Source: JAVMKJ01 sp031732855 (GTDB taxonomy: Bacteria > Pseudomonadota > Gammaproteobacteria > Competibacterales > Competibacteraceae). From it: 42,606 nt of DNA. The notes beneath the pieces were generated by a model. It had not been told where the DNA came from. It searched no databases and was given only the letters and a program-made list of their open reading frames with translations. Both the position numbers and the translations under genes were made by a program. The stretch covers positions 1 to 42,606 of the forward strand of contig JAVMKJ010000004.1 of the NCBI GenBank assembly GCA_031732855.1, in the 5' to 3' direction. This document shows, one piece after another, positions 26,966-34,731 of this stretch; within the stretch, counting starts at the first letter, position 1; each line of letters opens with the position of its first letter.

Positions 26966-27230
26966 AAATTCACCCCATGACCTGATCGGAGGAGTTCCAC
27001 TCCAGGATACAGTCCTTGGAGAACCAGTATAGATCGCGAACAAGCTGAACTGACAGCAAATGGGAACAATTCGCATCGGCGACCATTTCGACGATCCCTG
27101 GATCGGGCTGGCCGGAGCCGCCGTGGTGTTACCGCGGACAGATGCCGCCAGACCGCGACCGACTATCCTGCGCAACTCGAATCTCCGGCGGGCGTTGCCG
27201 GCACGGTGACACGAGCCGCCCCTCTCCGCT

Positions 27231-27575
27231 TCAACCCGGCGGCCAGCCCATTTCCCGGCCCGCCAGCAGGTGCATGTGAACGTGGAAGACGATCTGGCCG
27301 GCATCGCGGTTGCAGTTGATCACGGTCCGGTAACCGCGTTCCGCCACGCCCAGTTCCGCCGCCACCTGCTTGCCGGCCAGATACAACCGGCCGATCAGCG
27401 CCGCGTCGGCCTCGTTCAGATCGTTGAGGGTGGAAATATGCCGCCGGGGAACGATCAGAAGATGAACGGGCGCTTCGGGATTGATGTCGCGGAAAGCCAG
27501 CACCTCGCCATCGTCGTAGAGCATGGTCGCGGGTATCTGGCCGGCGGCGATCCTGCAGAAAATGCAATCGGACAT
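27231..27575 (-). CDS. hinT: HIT-family nucleotide hydrolase (HinT-like)
   Basis: HinT cleaves purine nucleoside phosphoramidates. This 114-residue protein has the zinc pair CIFC at C4 and C7, RDINPEAPVHLLIVPRRH near 29-46, and the catalytic histidine triad HVHMH at 98-102. ATG 27575 is chosen because GGAG lies 8 bases upstream and family members begin with this sequence. It follows recR by 20 bp, continuing the leftward dnaX-ybaB-recR group. Confidence 0.93.
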   Translation of the reverse strand: MSDCIFCRIAAGQIPATMLYDDGEVLAFRDINPEAPVHLLIVPRRHISTLNDLNEADAALIGRLYLAGKQVAAELGVAERGYRTVINCNRDAGQIVFHVHMHLLAGREMGWPPG

Positions 27576-27595
27576 CACGGTTGCTCCGATAAGTT

Positions 27596-28192
27596 TCACA
27601 AATCCCGGCGACCCGCGAAGGCGTGCGCCAGCGTGCCGCCATCCACGTATTCCAATTCACCGCCCAACGGTACGCCATGGGCGATCCGGGTGGCGCGAAC
27701 GCCGCGCTCGCGGGCCAGCTCGGCGATGTAGTAGGCGGTCGCCTCGCCTTCCACGGTCGGATTGGTGGCGAGGATGACCTCGCGGACCTCACCCCCGGCC
27801 AGCCGCGCTTCAAGGGTCTCCAGTCCCAGTTCCGCCGGACCGATACCGTCCAGCGGCGACAGATGACCCATCAGCACGAAATACACACCCTGAAAGCCCG
27901 TTGCCTGCTCGACCGCGAGCACGTCGGCCGGGGTTTCGATCACGCACAGCAGGGAATGGTCTCGGCGCGAATTGGCGCACAGGGCGCAAATCTCGGTTTC
28001 GCTCAGGTCGCGACACAGCCGGCAGCGACCGATGCCGTCCACGGCGGCCTGCAAGGACTCCACCAGTCGCCGAGCGCCGTCGCGATCTCGTTCCAGCAGG
28101 TGCAGGGCCATCCGCTGGGCGGATTTCGGACCCACCCCGGGCAGACAGCGCAACGCCGTCATCAGCCGGTTCAGCAATGGTGAGGCGGCCAT
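27596..28192 (-). CDS. recR: recombination mediator RecR
   Basis: RecR works with RecF/RecO to load RecA at single-strand gaps. This 198-residue protein has the N-terminal helix-hairpin-helix (LPGVGPKSAQRMA near 17-29). The zinc finger has C57, C60, C69 and C72. The Toprim domain includes LLCVIETPADVLAVE near 81-95 and ILATNPTVEGEATAYYIAE. E. coli RecR is 201 residues. It lies 10 bp after ybaB, the usual order after dnaX. Confidence 0.97.
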   Translation of the reverse strand: MAASPLLNRLMTALRCLPGVGPKSAQRMALHLLERDRDGARRLVESLQAAVDGIGRCRLCRDLSETEICALCANSRRDHSLLCVIETPADVLAVEQATGFQGVYFVLMGHLSPLDGIGPAELGLETLEARLAGGEVREVILATNPTVEGEATAYYIAELARERGVRATRIAHGVPLGGELEYVDGGTLAHAFAGRRDL

Positions 28193-28202
28193 GCGCCCGA
28201 CG

Positions 28203-28538
28203 TCAGAACGGCATCTTGAAATCGCCCATCAGGCCCGGCGGCAGCCCCATGCCGGCGGTCAAGCCGGACATTTTCTCCTGAACGGTCCGCTCGACCTTGT
28301 GGACGGCGTCGTTGAACGCGGCGGCGACCAAGTCCTCCAGCATGTCCTTGTCGTCACCCACCAGGCTGTTGTCGATCCGAATCCGCCGAACCTCGTAACG
28401 GCCGGTGATCGTCACGCTGACCAGACCGCCACCGGATTCACCGTTGATCTCCATCGCCGCGATTTCCGCCTGCGCCTTTTGCAGGTTCTCCTGCATCTTC
28501 TGCGCCTGCTTCATGATGTTGCCCAAACCGCCTTTCAT
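28203..28538 (-). CDS. ybaB: YbaB/EbfC nucleoid-associated protein
   Basis: This 111-residue DNA-binding protein forms dimers that bind DNA with pincer-like helices. Family features are LGNIMKQAQKMQENLQKAQAE at the N-terminus, GGGLVSVTITGRYEVRRIRID in the middle and a Gly/Pro-rich C-terminus. It is close in length to the E. coli protein (109). It is preceded by AGAGGAGAGA and lies 48 bp after dnaX. Confidence 0.95.
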   Translation of the reverse strand: MKGGLGNIMKQAQKMQENLQKAQAEIAAMEINGESGGGLVSVTITGRYEVRRIRIDNSLVGDDKDMLEDLVAAAFNDAVHKVERTVQEKMSGLTAGMGLPPGLMGDFKMPF

Positions 28539-28586
28539 CGTCTCTCTCCTCTCACTCGAAATCGGGTCGAATTATTGATGGAACCG

Positions 28587-30191
28587 CTAGTCCTCGGCTT
28601 CGTCAAGCGGATGAATCGCGGTGATCCGCGCATCGAAAGCTTCCTGCATGGCCCGAACGTGTGGATCCTGGGCGATCCGCTCGGCGGCGGCCTGCCGCAG
28701 TTCCGCCTGCCGCCGCTGCCGCTGATGGGCCGGCGTCGCCGCCGTCACGTTGCCGATCTGGAACTTCAGAACAACCTCGGCACCCAAATGCTGTTCCAGT
28801 GCCGCCTTCAACCGTTCCTCGGTGGACTTGTTGAGCATCTGAGCATGACGGGGATCCAGGGCCAAATGAAAGTGATGGCTCTCCCGCTCGACCAGCTCGC
28901 AGTTCAAAGCCAGCTGTTTGGCCATGGCGCTCAGACCCAGCCGCTCGACCAGCGCGTTCCATTCCGAAGCCGGTCGAACGGAAGCTGGTGCCGGGGGCGA
29001 TGGAGCGGACCGCTCGCAGGTTGCGGCAGGGGGAACCGGAACGGGCACGGCAGCGCGGGTTGTCACCGCCGGCCCGGGCACCACCGGTGCCGCCGCATCC
29101 AAAGCCGCTGGTCGGAAACATAGCATCCGCAGCAGCACCATCTCGAAACCGGCGCGCGGATCGGGGACCAGCGGCAGATCGCGCCGGCCGAGCAAGGCAA
29201 TCTGATAAAACAACTGTACATCCTCCGGCGGCAACCATTCGGCCAACCGCCGCAATTCTTCGGGATCGACCGTGCCGTCATCCGGTATCGCCCCGGGCAC
29301 GGCCTGAACCAGCGCCACCCGCTGCAGCAGGGACAACAGTTCGGCCAACACCGCCGCGTAATCGGGCACGGCCTCATCCAGTTCCGCCACCTGCCGTAGC
29401 AAGGTCGATGCATCGTTGGCCGCCAGCGCCTCCAGGAGGCTCACTACCCGCCGCCGGTCGATGCTGCCGAGCATGGCGCTGACCGCCACTTGTTCCACCC
29501 GGCCGCCGCCGAAGGCGATGGCCTGATCCAGCAGGCTCAGGGCGTCGCGCATGCTGCCGTCACCGGCGCGGGCGATGAGCCGCACCGCGGCGTCATCGCC
29601 CGGGATGCCTTCGTTCTTCAGAACCTTGTCCAGATAACCGGCGATCATGGCCGCCGGCAACCGCTTGAGACTGAATTGAAGGCAGCGCGACAGAATGGTG
29701 ACCGGCAGCTTCTGGGGATCGGTGGTTGCCAGCAGGAACTTGATATGCGGTGGAGGTTCCTCCAATGTCTTCAACAGGGCGTTGAAGCTGTGGGTGGAAA
29801 GCATGTGCACCTCGTCGATCAGGTACACCTTGAAGCGGCCCCGGCTGGGCGCGTACTGCACGTTTTCCAACAGCTCGCGGGTATCCTCGACCTTGGTGCG
29901 GGAGGCGGCGTCCACCTCGATCAGATCCACGAAACGGCCGGCGTCGATCTCCCGACAGGCGGCGCATTCGCCGCAGGGCGAGGACGACACGCCAGTCTCG
30001 CAATTCAGCGACTTGGCGAAAATCCGGGCGATGGTGGTCTTGCCGACCCCGCGGGTGCCGGTGAACAGAAAAGCGTGATGCAGGCGTTGCTGGTCGAGAG
30101 CGTTGGTCAGGGCGCGGACCACATGTTCCTGGCCGACCAGTTCGTGGAAGGTGCGGGGCCGCCATTTACGGGCCAGAACCTGATAGCTCAC
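28587..30191 (-). CDS. dnaX: DNA polymerase III subunit tau/gamma
   Basis: DnaX is the ATPase of the sliding-clamp loader. This 534-residue protein has Walker A GTRGVGKT at 45-52, zinc-binding cysteines at 64, 73, 76 and 79, Walker B DEVH at 126-129, and the SRC sensor at 168-170. E. coli tau has 643 residues, so the C-terminal tau region is shorter here. I see no run of A residues like the E. coli A-AAA-AAG slip site, so a separate gamma form by frameshifting is not evident. The start is GTG (30191). It heads the leftward dnaX-ybaB-recR-hinT group, with the 4.5S RNA gene immediately upstream. Confidence 0.97.
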   Translation of the reverse strand: MSYQVLARKWRPRTFHELVGQEHVVRALTNALDQQRLHHAFLFTGTRGVGKTTIARIFAKSLNCETGVSSSPCGECAACREIDAGRFVDLIEVDAASRTKVEDTRELLENVQYAPSRGRFKVYLIDEVHMLSTHSFNALLKTLEEPPPHIKFLLATTDPQKLPVTILSRCLQFSLKRLPAAMIAGYLDKVLKNEGIPGDDAAVRLIARAGDGSMRDALSLLDQAIAFGGGRVEQVAVSAMLGSIDRRRVVSLLEALAANDASTLLRQVAELDEAVPDYAAVLAELLSLLQRVALVQAVPGAIPDDGTVDPEELRRLAEWLPPEDVQLFYQIALLGRRDLPLVPDPRAGFEMVLLRMLCFRPAALDAAAPVVPGPAVTTRAAVPVPVPPAATCERSAPSPPAPASVRPASEWNALVERLGLSAMAKQLALNCELVERESHHFHLALDPRHAQMLNKSTEERLKAALEQHLGAEVVLKFQIGNVTAATPAHQRQRRQAELRQAAAERIAQDPHVRAMQEAFDARITAIHPLDEAED

Positions 30192-30258
30192 GCGGCACCC
30201 CGACGGTTCGAAAGAGTGGCGCCCGACACCTGAAGCCTGGGACCTGACTGCTTGGGAA

Positions 30259-30374
30259 GGGTGGCGACCCCTACCGGCCTTGCCCCGGCGCCCGAGTCCG
30301 CTGCTGCCGCTGCTCCCTTCCGGGCCTGACGGGGTTCACAGTTTGTCGTCGCGGGGGGACCGATACGGGCCGCC
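30259..30374 (-). ncRNA. ffs: 4.5S RNA (bacterial signal recognition particle RNA)
   Basis: The apical core is unmistakable: GTCAGGCCCGGAAGGGAGCA on the minus strand (about 30311-30330) matches the conserved GGAA-tetraloop and asymmetric loop that bind Ffh. The 5' end GGCGGCCC (30374-30367) pairs with GGGGTCGCC near the 3' end (about 30271-30263), closing one long hairpin of about 112-116 nt. E. coli 4.5S RNA is 114 nt. Its position just upstream of dnaX is common in gammaproteobacteria. The exact ends are inferred from pairing. Confidence 0.92.
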
Positions 30375-30434
30375 ATTGAAACCGGGGAGTCCACGAGCGC
30401 CGGCGGAAGCACCACCGGCGCGTGGGAGGATAAA

Positions 30435-30449
30435 TTGGCGGAGAGAGAG
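30435..30449 (-). repeat. partial duplicate of the tRNA-Ser 3' end
   Basis: 15 bp identical to the tRNA-Ser 3' end (31156-31170). After five diverged bases, TCGAAC of the T-loop region also matches. The two copies are direct repeats about 720 bp apart and flank two small genes. Site-specific integration in a tRNA gene leaves such repeats. Confidence 0.6.
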
Positions 30450-30549
30450 CCTCTCGAACTCAACACACAAGATATTGTATCGTATCGCGATTTTATCGAG
30501 GTATCAGCCGGGTTCCCCCTGAAAGCAACCCCTGCTCGCGCCATCATGC

Positions 30550-30574
30550 CCATGGTCTCCATGGTACTCCATGG
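30550..30574. repeat. three phased CCATGG hexamers
   Basis: CCATGG occurs at 30550, 30559 and 30569, spaced 9-10 bp or about one helical turn. It lies 16 bp beyond the stop of the 84-residue gene. Significance unknown. Confidence 0.5.
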
Positions 30575-30589
30575 CTATCCGCCTTGTCA

Positions 30590-30844
30590 TCAGTGGGGCG
30601 GGTCGCTCAACTCCAACCGCCGTTCGATGCGTTCCACGCGGGCGGCCAGCTTGTCGAGGGTGATTTGCTGGCGGATGTCGGTTTCATCGCCGTGGGCAAC
30701 CTCACGCTTGACCAAGAGCAGCGCGTTTTCGATTCCGCTCATGCGTAGCTTCAGGTCGGTTACGTCGTCCGCGATTTGATCGACGCGGGCGCGAATGTGG
30801 CGCAAGTGTTCCAGGGTGACGCTGGCGAGTTCTTCGGCGGTCAT
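30590..30844 (-). CDS. 84-residue coiled-coil protein, function unknown
   Basis: Almost the whole protein is heptad-like and charged, with hydrophobics every 3-4 residues (LEHLRHIRARVDQIADDVTDL, then RMSGIENALLLVKREV and LDKLAARVERIERRLEL). It should form an elongated coiled coil. There is no signal peptide or membrane segment. Small proteins of this pattern are common in proteobacteria, often near mobile or toxin-antitoxin-like genes, but lack an assigned role. Its ATG overlaps the stop of the 50-residue gene (ATGA, 30841-30844), so the two are translationally coupled. Confidence 0.7.
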   Translation of the reverse strand: MTAEELASVTLEHLRHIRARVDQIADDVTDLKLRMSGIENALLLVKREVAHGDETDIRQQITLDKLAARVERIERRLELSDPPH

Positions 30845-30993
30845 GGTTGGCGCTCCTTCCGTTGCTGGCGGACCAGCTTTTTCAACTCCTCTACAACCGG
30901 AACCAGTTCGCCGGGTATGCGAACCATCTTGGCACCATGCGGGTTTGGTTTCGGGCCGGGTTTGCGGCGGGGGCGGTTGACGGGCGCGGTCAT
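30841..30993 (-). CDS. 50-residue basic protein, first gene of a coupled pair
   Basis: Read on the minus strand from ATG 30993, the product has a basic, proline-rich arm (NRPRRKPGPKPNPHGAKM) followed by VRIPGELVPVVEELKKLVRQ. The latter resembles the strand-helix start of ribbon-helix-helix DNA-binding proteins. The length (50 residues) fits a minimal such fold only marginally. It overlaps the 84-residue gene by 4 bp. Upstream are a TATAAT box and two dyads, suggesting autoregulation. DNA binding is inferred from sequence character, not proven. Confidence 0.65.
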   Translation of the reverse strand: MTAPVNRPRRKPGPKPNPHGAKMVRIPGELVPVVEELKKLVRQQRKERQP

Positions 30994-31023
30994 CGTCTGT
31001 CCCAAAGTAACACTGATGACGAT

Positions 31024-31047
31024 ATTATAGACACAATTGCAGCAATT
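31024..31047 (-). promoter_or_regulatory. promoter -10 box with overlapping palindrome upstream of the two small genes
   Basis: A perfect -10 TATAAT lies on the minus strand at 31029-31024, about 31 bp before the 50-residue gene. The palindrome AATTGC-A-GCAATT (31035-31047) covers the spacer toward a weak -35. A repressor bound there would block RNA polymerase. Confidence 0.5.
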
Positions 31048-31053
31048 TACAGA

Positions 31054-31089
31054 CTACCTACCCATGATTATTTATTCATGATTAGGTAG
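31054..31089. promoter_or_regulatory. AT-rich dyad operator candidate
   Basis: CTACCTACCCATGA (31054-31067) is matched at 12 of 14 positions by the inverse of 31076-31089, with an 8-bp AT spacer. It lies just upstream of the TATAAT promoter and palindrome of the two-gene module. It could be a regulator or recombinase binding site. Confidence 0.5.
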
Positions 31090-31098
31090 AAAGGCATG

Positions 31099-31122
31099 AA
31101 AAAACCCGCGCTTGGGCGGGTT
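31099..31122 (-). terminator. intrinsic terminator after tRNA-Ser
   Basis: On the minus strand a perfect 7-bp stem AACCCGC / GCGGGTT (31103-31109 and 31116-31122) is followed by a run of six T (31104-31099). It ends the transcript from tRNA-Ser and insulates the two small genes. Confidence 0.85.
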
Positions 31123-31156
31123 CGTTTTCGGTTGCGGACAGCTATGGGTTAGAATT

Positions 31157-31246
31157 TGGCGGAGAGAGAGGGATTCGAACCCTCGTTAGAGTTACCCCTA
31201 AACAGCATTTCCAGTGCTGCGCCTTCGACCGCTCGGCCACCTCTCC
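31157..31246 (-). tRNA. tRNA-Ser, anticodon GGA
   Basis: The 90-nt gene folds as a class II tRNA. The acceptor GGAGAGG pairs with TCTCTCC and the discriminator is G with an encoded CCA. The anticodon stem CAGCA / TGCTG presents CT-GGA-AA, and the long variable arm (TTAGGGGTAACTCTAAC) is diagnostic of tRNA-Ser. The T-arm is GAGGG-TTCGAAT-CCCTC. Its 3' end is partly duplicated at 30435-30449. Confidence 0.97.
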
Positions 31247-31281
31247 GGGGCACTGCCGTTTCCTCGACAGCCGGGTCGGGA

Positions 31282-31311
31282 AATATACTCGAAGTGGCCG
31301 CGCCCGGGCAA
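31282..31311 (-). promoter_or_regulatory. candidate promoter for tRNA-Ser
   Basis: On the minus strand, TTGCCC (31311-31306), an 18-bp spacer and TATATT (31287-31282). The -10 ends about 36 bp before the mature 5' end, in the gap after pnp. Confidence 0.5.
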
Positions 31312-31338
31312 ATCACCACGGCTCGCCACCTCCAGGCC

Positions 31339-33423
31339 TCAGTTCAGGCCCTTCATGCTCAGACGGATGCGGCCCTGCTTGTCGATTTCCATGACCCTGA
31401 CTTTGACCATATCGCCGACCGCCAACTTGTCGCTGACGTTCTGCACTCGCTCGTCGCAGATTTGCGAGATGTGCACCATGCCATCGCGACCGGGCAGAAT
31501 GGCCACAAAGGCGCCGAAGTCCATGATCCGAACCACCTTGCCCTCGTAGATCTGACCTGCTTCCACATCGGCGGTGATCTGCTCGATGCGGCGGCGGGCC
31601 TCGTCGCCGGCGGCCTTGTCCACCGCGGCGATCTTGACCGTGCCGTCGTCGTTGATGTCGATGGTGGCGCCGGTTTCCTCGGTGATGGAACGAATGGTCA
31701 CGCCGCCCTTGCCGATCACGTCGCGGATCTTCTCCGGGTTGATCCGCAGGGTGGTATAACGGGGCGCGTACTCGGACAATTCCTGACGCGGCCTGACGAT
31801 GGCCTCGTTCATCCTGTCGAGAATGTGCAGCCGCCCCTCGCGGGCCTGGGCCAGCGCCCGCTCCATGATCTCGCGGGTGATGCCGTCGATCTTGATGTCC
31901 ATCTGCAGGGCCGTGACGCCGTCGCGGGTACCCGCCACCTTGAAATCCATGTCACCCAGATGGTCTTCGTCGCCGATGATGTCGGTCAACACCGCAAACC
32001 GGTCTTCTTCCTTGATCAGACCCATGGCGATGCCCGCCACCGGCGCCTTGATCGGTACGCCGGCATCCATCAGCGACAGGCTGGCGCCACACACCGAAGC
32101 CATGGAGCTGGATCCGTTGGATTCGGTGATTTCCGACACCACCCGCACCGTGTACGGGAACTGCTCGGGTTTCGGCATCACCGCCTGCACGCCGCGCTTG
32201 GCCAGCCGGCCGTGACCGATCTCCCGGCGCTTGGGGCTGCCAACCTGGCCGATTTCGCCCACCGAATACGGCGGGAAGTTGTAGTGCAGCAGGAACGGCT
32301 GGCGGTATTCGCCTTCGATGGCATCGATGATCTGAGCGTCCCGGTCGGTGCCCAGGGTGGTCACCACCAGCGCCTGGGTTTCGCCGCGGGTGAACAGCGC
32401 GGAGCCGTGGGTACGCGGTAGCACGCCAGTCCGGATGGTGATCGGTCGCACGGTGCGGGTGTCGCGACCGTCGATGCGGGGCAGGCCGGACAGAATGCGG
32501 CCACGCACGATTTCGCTCTCCAGCGCCGAGAAGGCTTTTTCGACCACCGACGCGGTCCAGCGCTCCGGTTCCCGCGCGGTCACTTGCGCGACGGTTCGGT
32601 CGCGGATTTCCCGCACCCGTTGCTGGCGATTCAGCTTTTCGGCGATCTGGTAAGCATCGGTCAGATCGGCCTCGGCGGCGGTCCACACCGCGCTTTCCAA
32701 CGCCGCGTCGCCGACCGGCGGCTGCCAGTCGTGCCACGGCTGCGCGCCTGCTTCCGCCGCCAGTTCGTTGATGGCGCGGATGGCGACCTGCATCTGCTCG
32801 TGGCCGAACACCACCGCGCCGAGCATGATGTCCTCGGGCAATTCCTCGGCCTCGGATTCCACCATCAACACCGCCCGCTCGGTCCCGGCCACGACCAGAT
32901 CCAGCCGCGAGGTCTTCAGCTCGCGACGGGTGGGATTGAGCAGATACTGGCCGTCGCGATAACCGACCCGGGCCGCGCCGATGGGACCGTCGAACGGCAC
33001 GCCGGACAACGCCACCGCCGCCGAGGCGCCCAGCAACGCCGGGATTTCCGGATCCACTTGGTTGTTCAAGGACATCACGGTGGCGATGATCTGAATTTCG
33101 TTGGTGAGACCGTCGGGAAACAACGGGCGCAGCGGCCGGTCGATCAGCCGGGCGGTCAGGGTTTCACTCTCGGAAGGACGTCCCTCGCGGCGAAAAAAGC
33201 CCCCCGGAATGCGGCCCGCCGCGTAAGTGCGTTCCTGGTAGTCCACTCGCAGCGGCAGAAAATCCCGGCCTTCCTCGGTTTCCCGGTCGGCGACCACGGT
33301 AACCAGCACCACGGTATCGGCCATGTTGACCAGCACCGCGCCGCTGGCCTGGCGGGCGATTTCACCCGTTTCCAGGGTCACGGCGTGCTGGCCGTACTGA
33401 AATGTCTTTTTGATGGGCGTCAC
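31339..33423 (-). CDS. pnp: polyribonucleotide nucleotidyltransferase (PNPase)
   Basis: PNPase degrades RNA 3' to 5' by phosphorolysis and is part of the RNA degradosome. This 694-residue protein has the two RNase PH domains (RIPGGFFRREGRPSE in the first, TRGETQALVVTTLG in the second). A KH domain follows (IRDVIGKGGVTIRSI near 555), then an S1 domain (YEGKVVRIMDFGAFV near 625). E. coli PNPase has 711 residues. The start is GTG (33423) with AGGA upstream. It lies 37 bp after rpsO, the usual order, and closes the nusA-infB cluster. Confidence 0.98.
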   Translation of the reverse strand: MTPIKKTFQYGQHAVTLETGEIARQASGAVLVNMADTVVLVTVVADRETEEGRDFLPLRVDYQERTYAAGRIPGGFFRREGRPSESETLTARLIDRPLRPLFPDGLTNEIQIIATVMSLNNQVDPEIPALLGASAAVALSGVPFDGPIGAARVGYRDGQYLLNPTRRELKTSRLDLVVAGTERAVLMVESEAEELPEDIMLGAVVFGHEQMQVAIRAINELAAEAGAQPWHDWQPPVGDAALESAVWTAAEADLTDAYQIAEKLNRQQRVREIRDRTVAQVTAREPERWTASVVEKAFSALESEIVRGRILSGLPRIDGRDTRTVRPITIRTGVLPRTHGSALFTRGETQALVVTTLGTDRDAQIIDAIEGEYRQPFLLHYNFPPYSVGEIGQVGSPKRREIGHGRLAKRGVQAVMPKPEQFPYTVRVVSEITESNGSSSMASVCGASLSLMDAGVPIKAPVAGIAMGLIKEEDRFAVLTDIIGDEDHLGDMDFKVAGTRDGVTALQMDIKIDGITREIMERALAQAREGRLHILDRMNEAIVRPRQELSEYAPRYTTLRINPEKIRDVIGKGGVTIRSITEETGATIDINDDGTVKIAAVDKAAGDEARRRIEQITADVEAGQIYEGKVVRIMDFGAFVAILPGRDGMVHISQICDERVQNVSDKLAVGDMVKVRVMEIDKQGRIRLSMKGLN

Positions 33424-33460
33424 GAAAGCGTCCTGTGCGGCGAAAGAACGGCGGAAAACC

Positions 33461-33730
33461 TCAGCGGCGCAAGCCGAGGCGACTGATCAAGTCCTGATAG
33501 CGCTGCAAATCCATTCCTTTCAGATAGTCCAGCAGCTTGCGGCGCTGGTTGACCATCTTCAACAGCCCGCGCCGGGAATGATGGTCTTTCTTGTGCGCGC
33601 CGAAATGCGACTGCAAGCCATTGATGCGATTGGTCAGCAACGCGACTTGGACTTCCGGCGAACCGGTATCGGCGGGGCCGCGCTGGTAATCCCGCACGAT
33701 CTGAGATTTTTGCTCGGTGTTAAGCGGCAT
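33461..33730 (-). CDS. rpsO: 30S ribosomal protein S15
   Basis: S15 binds the central domain of 16S rRNA. At 89 residues it equals the E. coli length and contains the signature DTGSPEVQVALLTNRI and HSRRGLLKMVNQRRKLLDYL. ATG 33730 is chosen because GGAG lies 9 bases upstream; the frame extends five codons further without ribosome-binding support. It has its own promoter candidate (33781-33810) and is 37 bp from pnp. Confidence 0.98.
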   Translation of the reverse strand: MPLNTEQKSQIVRDYQRGPADTGSPEVQVALLTNRINGLQSHFGAHKKDHHSRRGLLKMVNQRRKLLDYLKGMDLQRYQDLISRLGLRR

Positions 33731-33780
33731 CGGGTCAAGCTCCAATTCGAATTCGTTCAGTCAATTGAGCTAAATAAGAG

Positions 33781-33810
33781 ATATTACCCCCAACGGGGGG
33801 AAATCAACAA
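33781..33810 (-). promoter_or_regulatory. candidate rpsO promoter overlapping a GC hairpin
   Basis: On the minus strand, TTGTTG (33810-33805), an 18-bp spacer and TAATAT (33786-33781). The spacer contains the inverted repeat CCCCC-GTT-GGGGG. The site lies in the truB-rpsO gap, where E. coli also has an rpsO promoter. Confidence 0.5.
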
Positions 33811-33816
33811 GCAAGC

Positions 33817-34731
33817 CTAGGATCCGACGGCCAGCAGCCGTCGCGGCGCGACTCGGCCATCGTCGAGGATTTCGCCGATGCCCAGAAAAAGCTGCTCGCC
33901 CTGGTACAGGCGCACCCAGCCCCGGGTCGGGGCGTGCGGTACCAGTACCGGCTGGCCCTGCCGCAGGAAGAAGACGGCATCGCCTTGCATCCGCACCGCC
34001 GGCCAGGCAGACACCGCGCTATCCAGCGGCAGCAGCAATTCGTCCAGCGCCGCCAAACCCTGCTCCGCCCGCGCGCGCAACACCTCCAGCGTCACCATCC
34101 GCGCCGCATCGCAGGATTCCACTGCGGTGCGGCGCAGCGTCGCGATGTGAGCGCCGCAACCCAACGCCGCGCCGAGATCGGCCGCCAGCGTCCGGACGTA
34201 GGTCCCCTTGGAACAACGCAGTTCGCATTCCAGCTCCTCGCCCTCCCATCGCAGCAGTTGCAATTCATGCACGGTCACCTCGCGTGGCTCGCGTTCCACC
34301 TCGATACCCTTGCGCGCCAGCTTGTACAGCGGCTGACCGTCGCGCTTCAAGGCGGAATACATGGGCGGAACCTGCCGGATCGGACCGATGAACTGCCGCA
34401 ACGCGGTTTCGACCCGTTCGCGGTTCAGGAATCCGATCGGTTGGGTGGCGACGATTTCGCCCTCGGCGTCGCCGGTAGTGGTGGTCGCTCCCAGCCGGCA
34501 GGTAAAACGATAGGTCTTGTCGGCGTTCAGCAACAATCCGGACAGTTTGGTGGCTTCCCCCAGACAGATCGGCAGCAGGCCGCTGGCCAGAGGATCGAGG
34601 CTGCCGGTATGACCGGCCTTGGCGGCCCGATACAGTCGCTTGACCGCTTGCAGCGCCGCGTTGGAAGTCCAGCCGACCGGCTTGTCCAGCAGCAGCACGC
34701 CGCTGACATTGCGGCGGTCGCGGCCGGTCAC
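33817..34731 (-). CDS. truB: tRNA pseudouridine(55) synthase TruB
   Basis: TruB makes pseudouridine 55 in the T-loop of tRNAs. This 304-residue protein (E. coli 314) has VSGVLLLDKPVGWTSN at the start and the catalytic aspartate in GHTGSLDPLASGLLP near residue 47. YSALKRDGQPLYKLAR and CSKGTYVRTLAADLG follow. The start is GTG at 34731, overlapping the rbfA stop by 4 bp (GTGA). Confidence 0.96.
   Translation of the reverse strand: MTGRDRRNVSGVLLLDKPVGWTSNAALQAVKRLYRAAKAGHTGSLDPLASGLLPICLGEATKLSGLLLNADKTYRFTCRLGATTTTGDAEGEIVATQPIGFLNRERVETALRQFIGPIRQVPPMYSALKRDGQPLYKLARKGIEVEREPREVTVHELQLLRWEGEELECELRCSKGTYVRTLAADLGAALGCGAHIATLRRTAVESCDAARMVTLEVLRARAEQGLAALDELLLPLDSAVSAWPAVRMQGDAVFFLRQGQPVLVPHAPTRGWVRLYQGEQLFLGIGEILDDGRVAPRRLLAVGS

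Noticed and set aside
30188..30562. A 124-codon minus-strand frame upstream of dnaX
   Set aside because: It is the translation of the 4.5S RNA gene.
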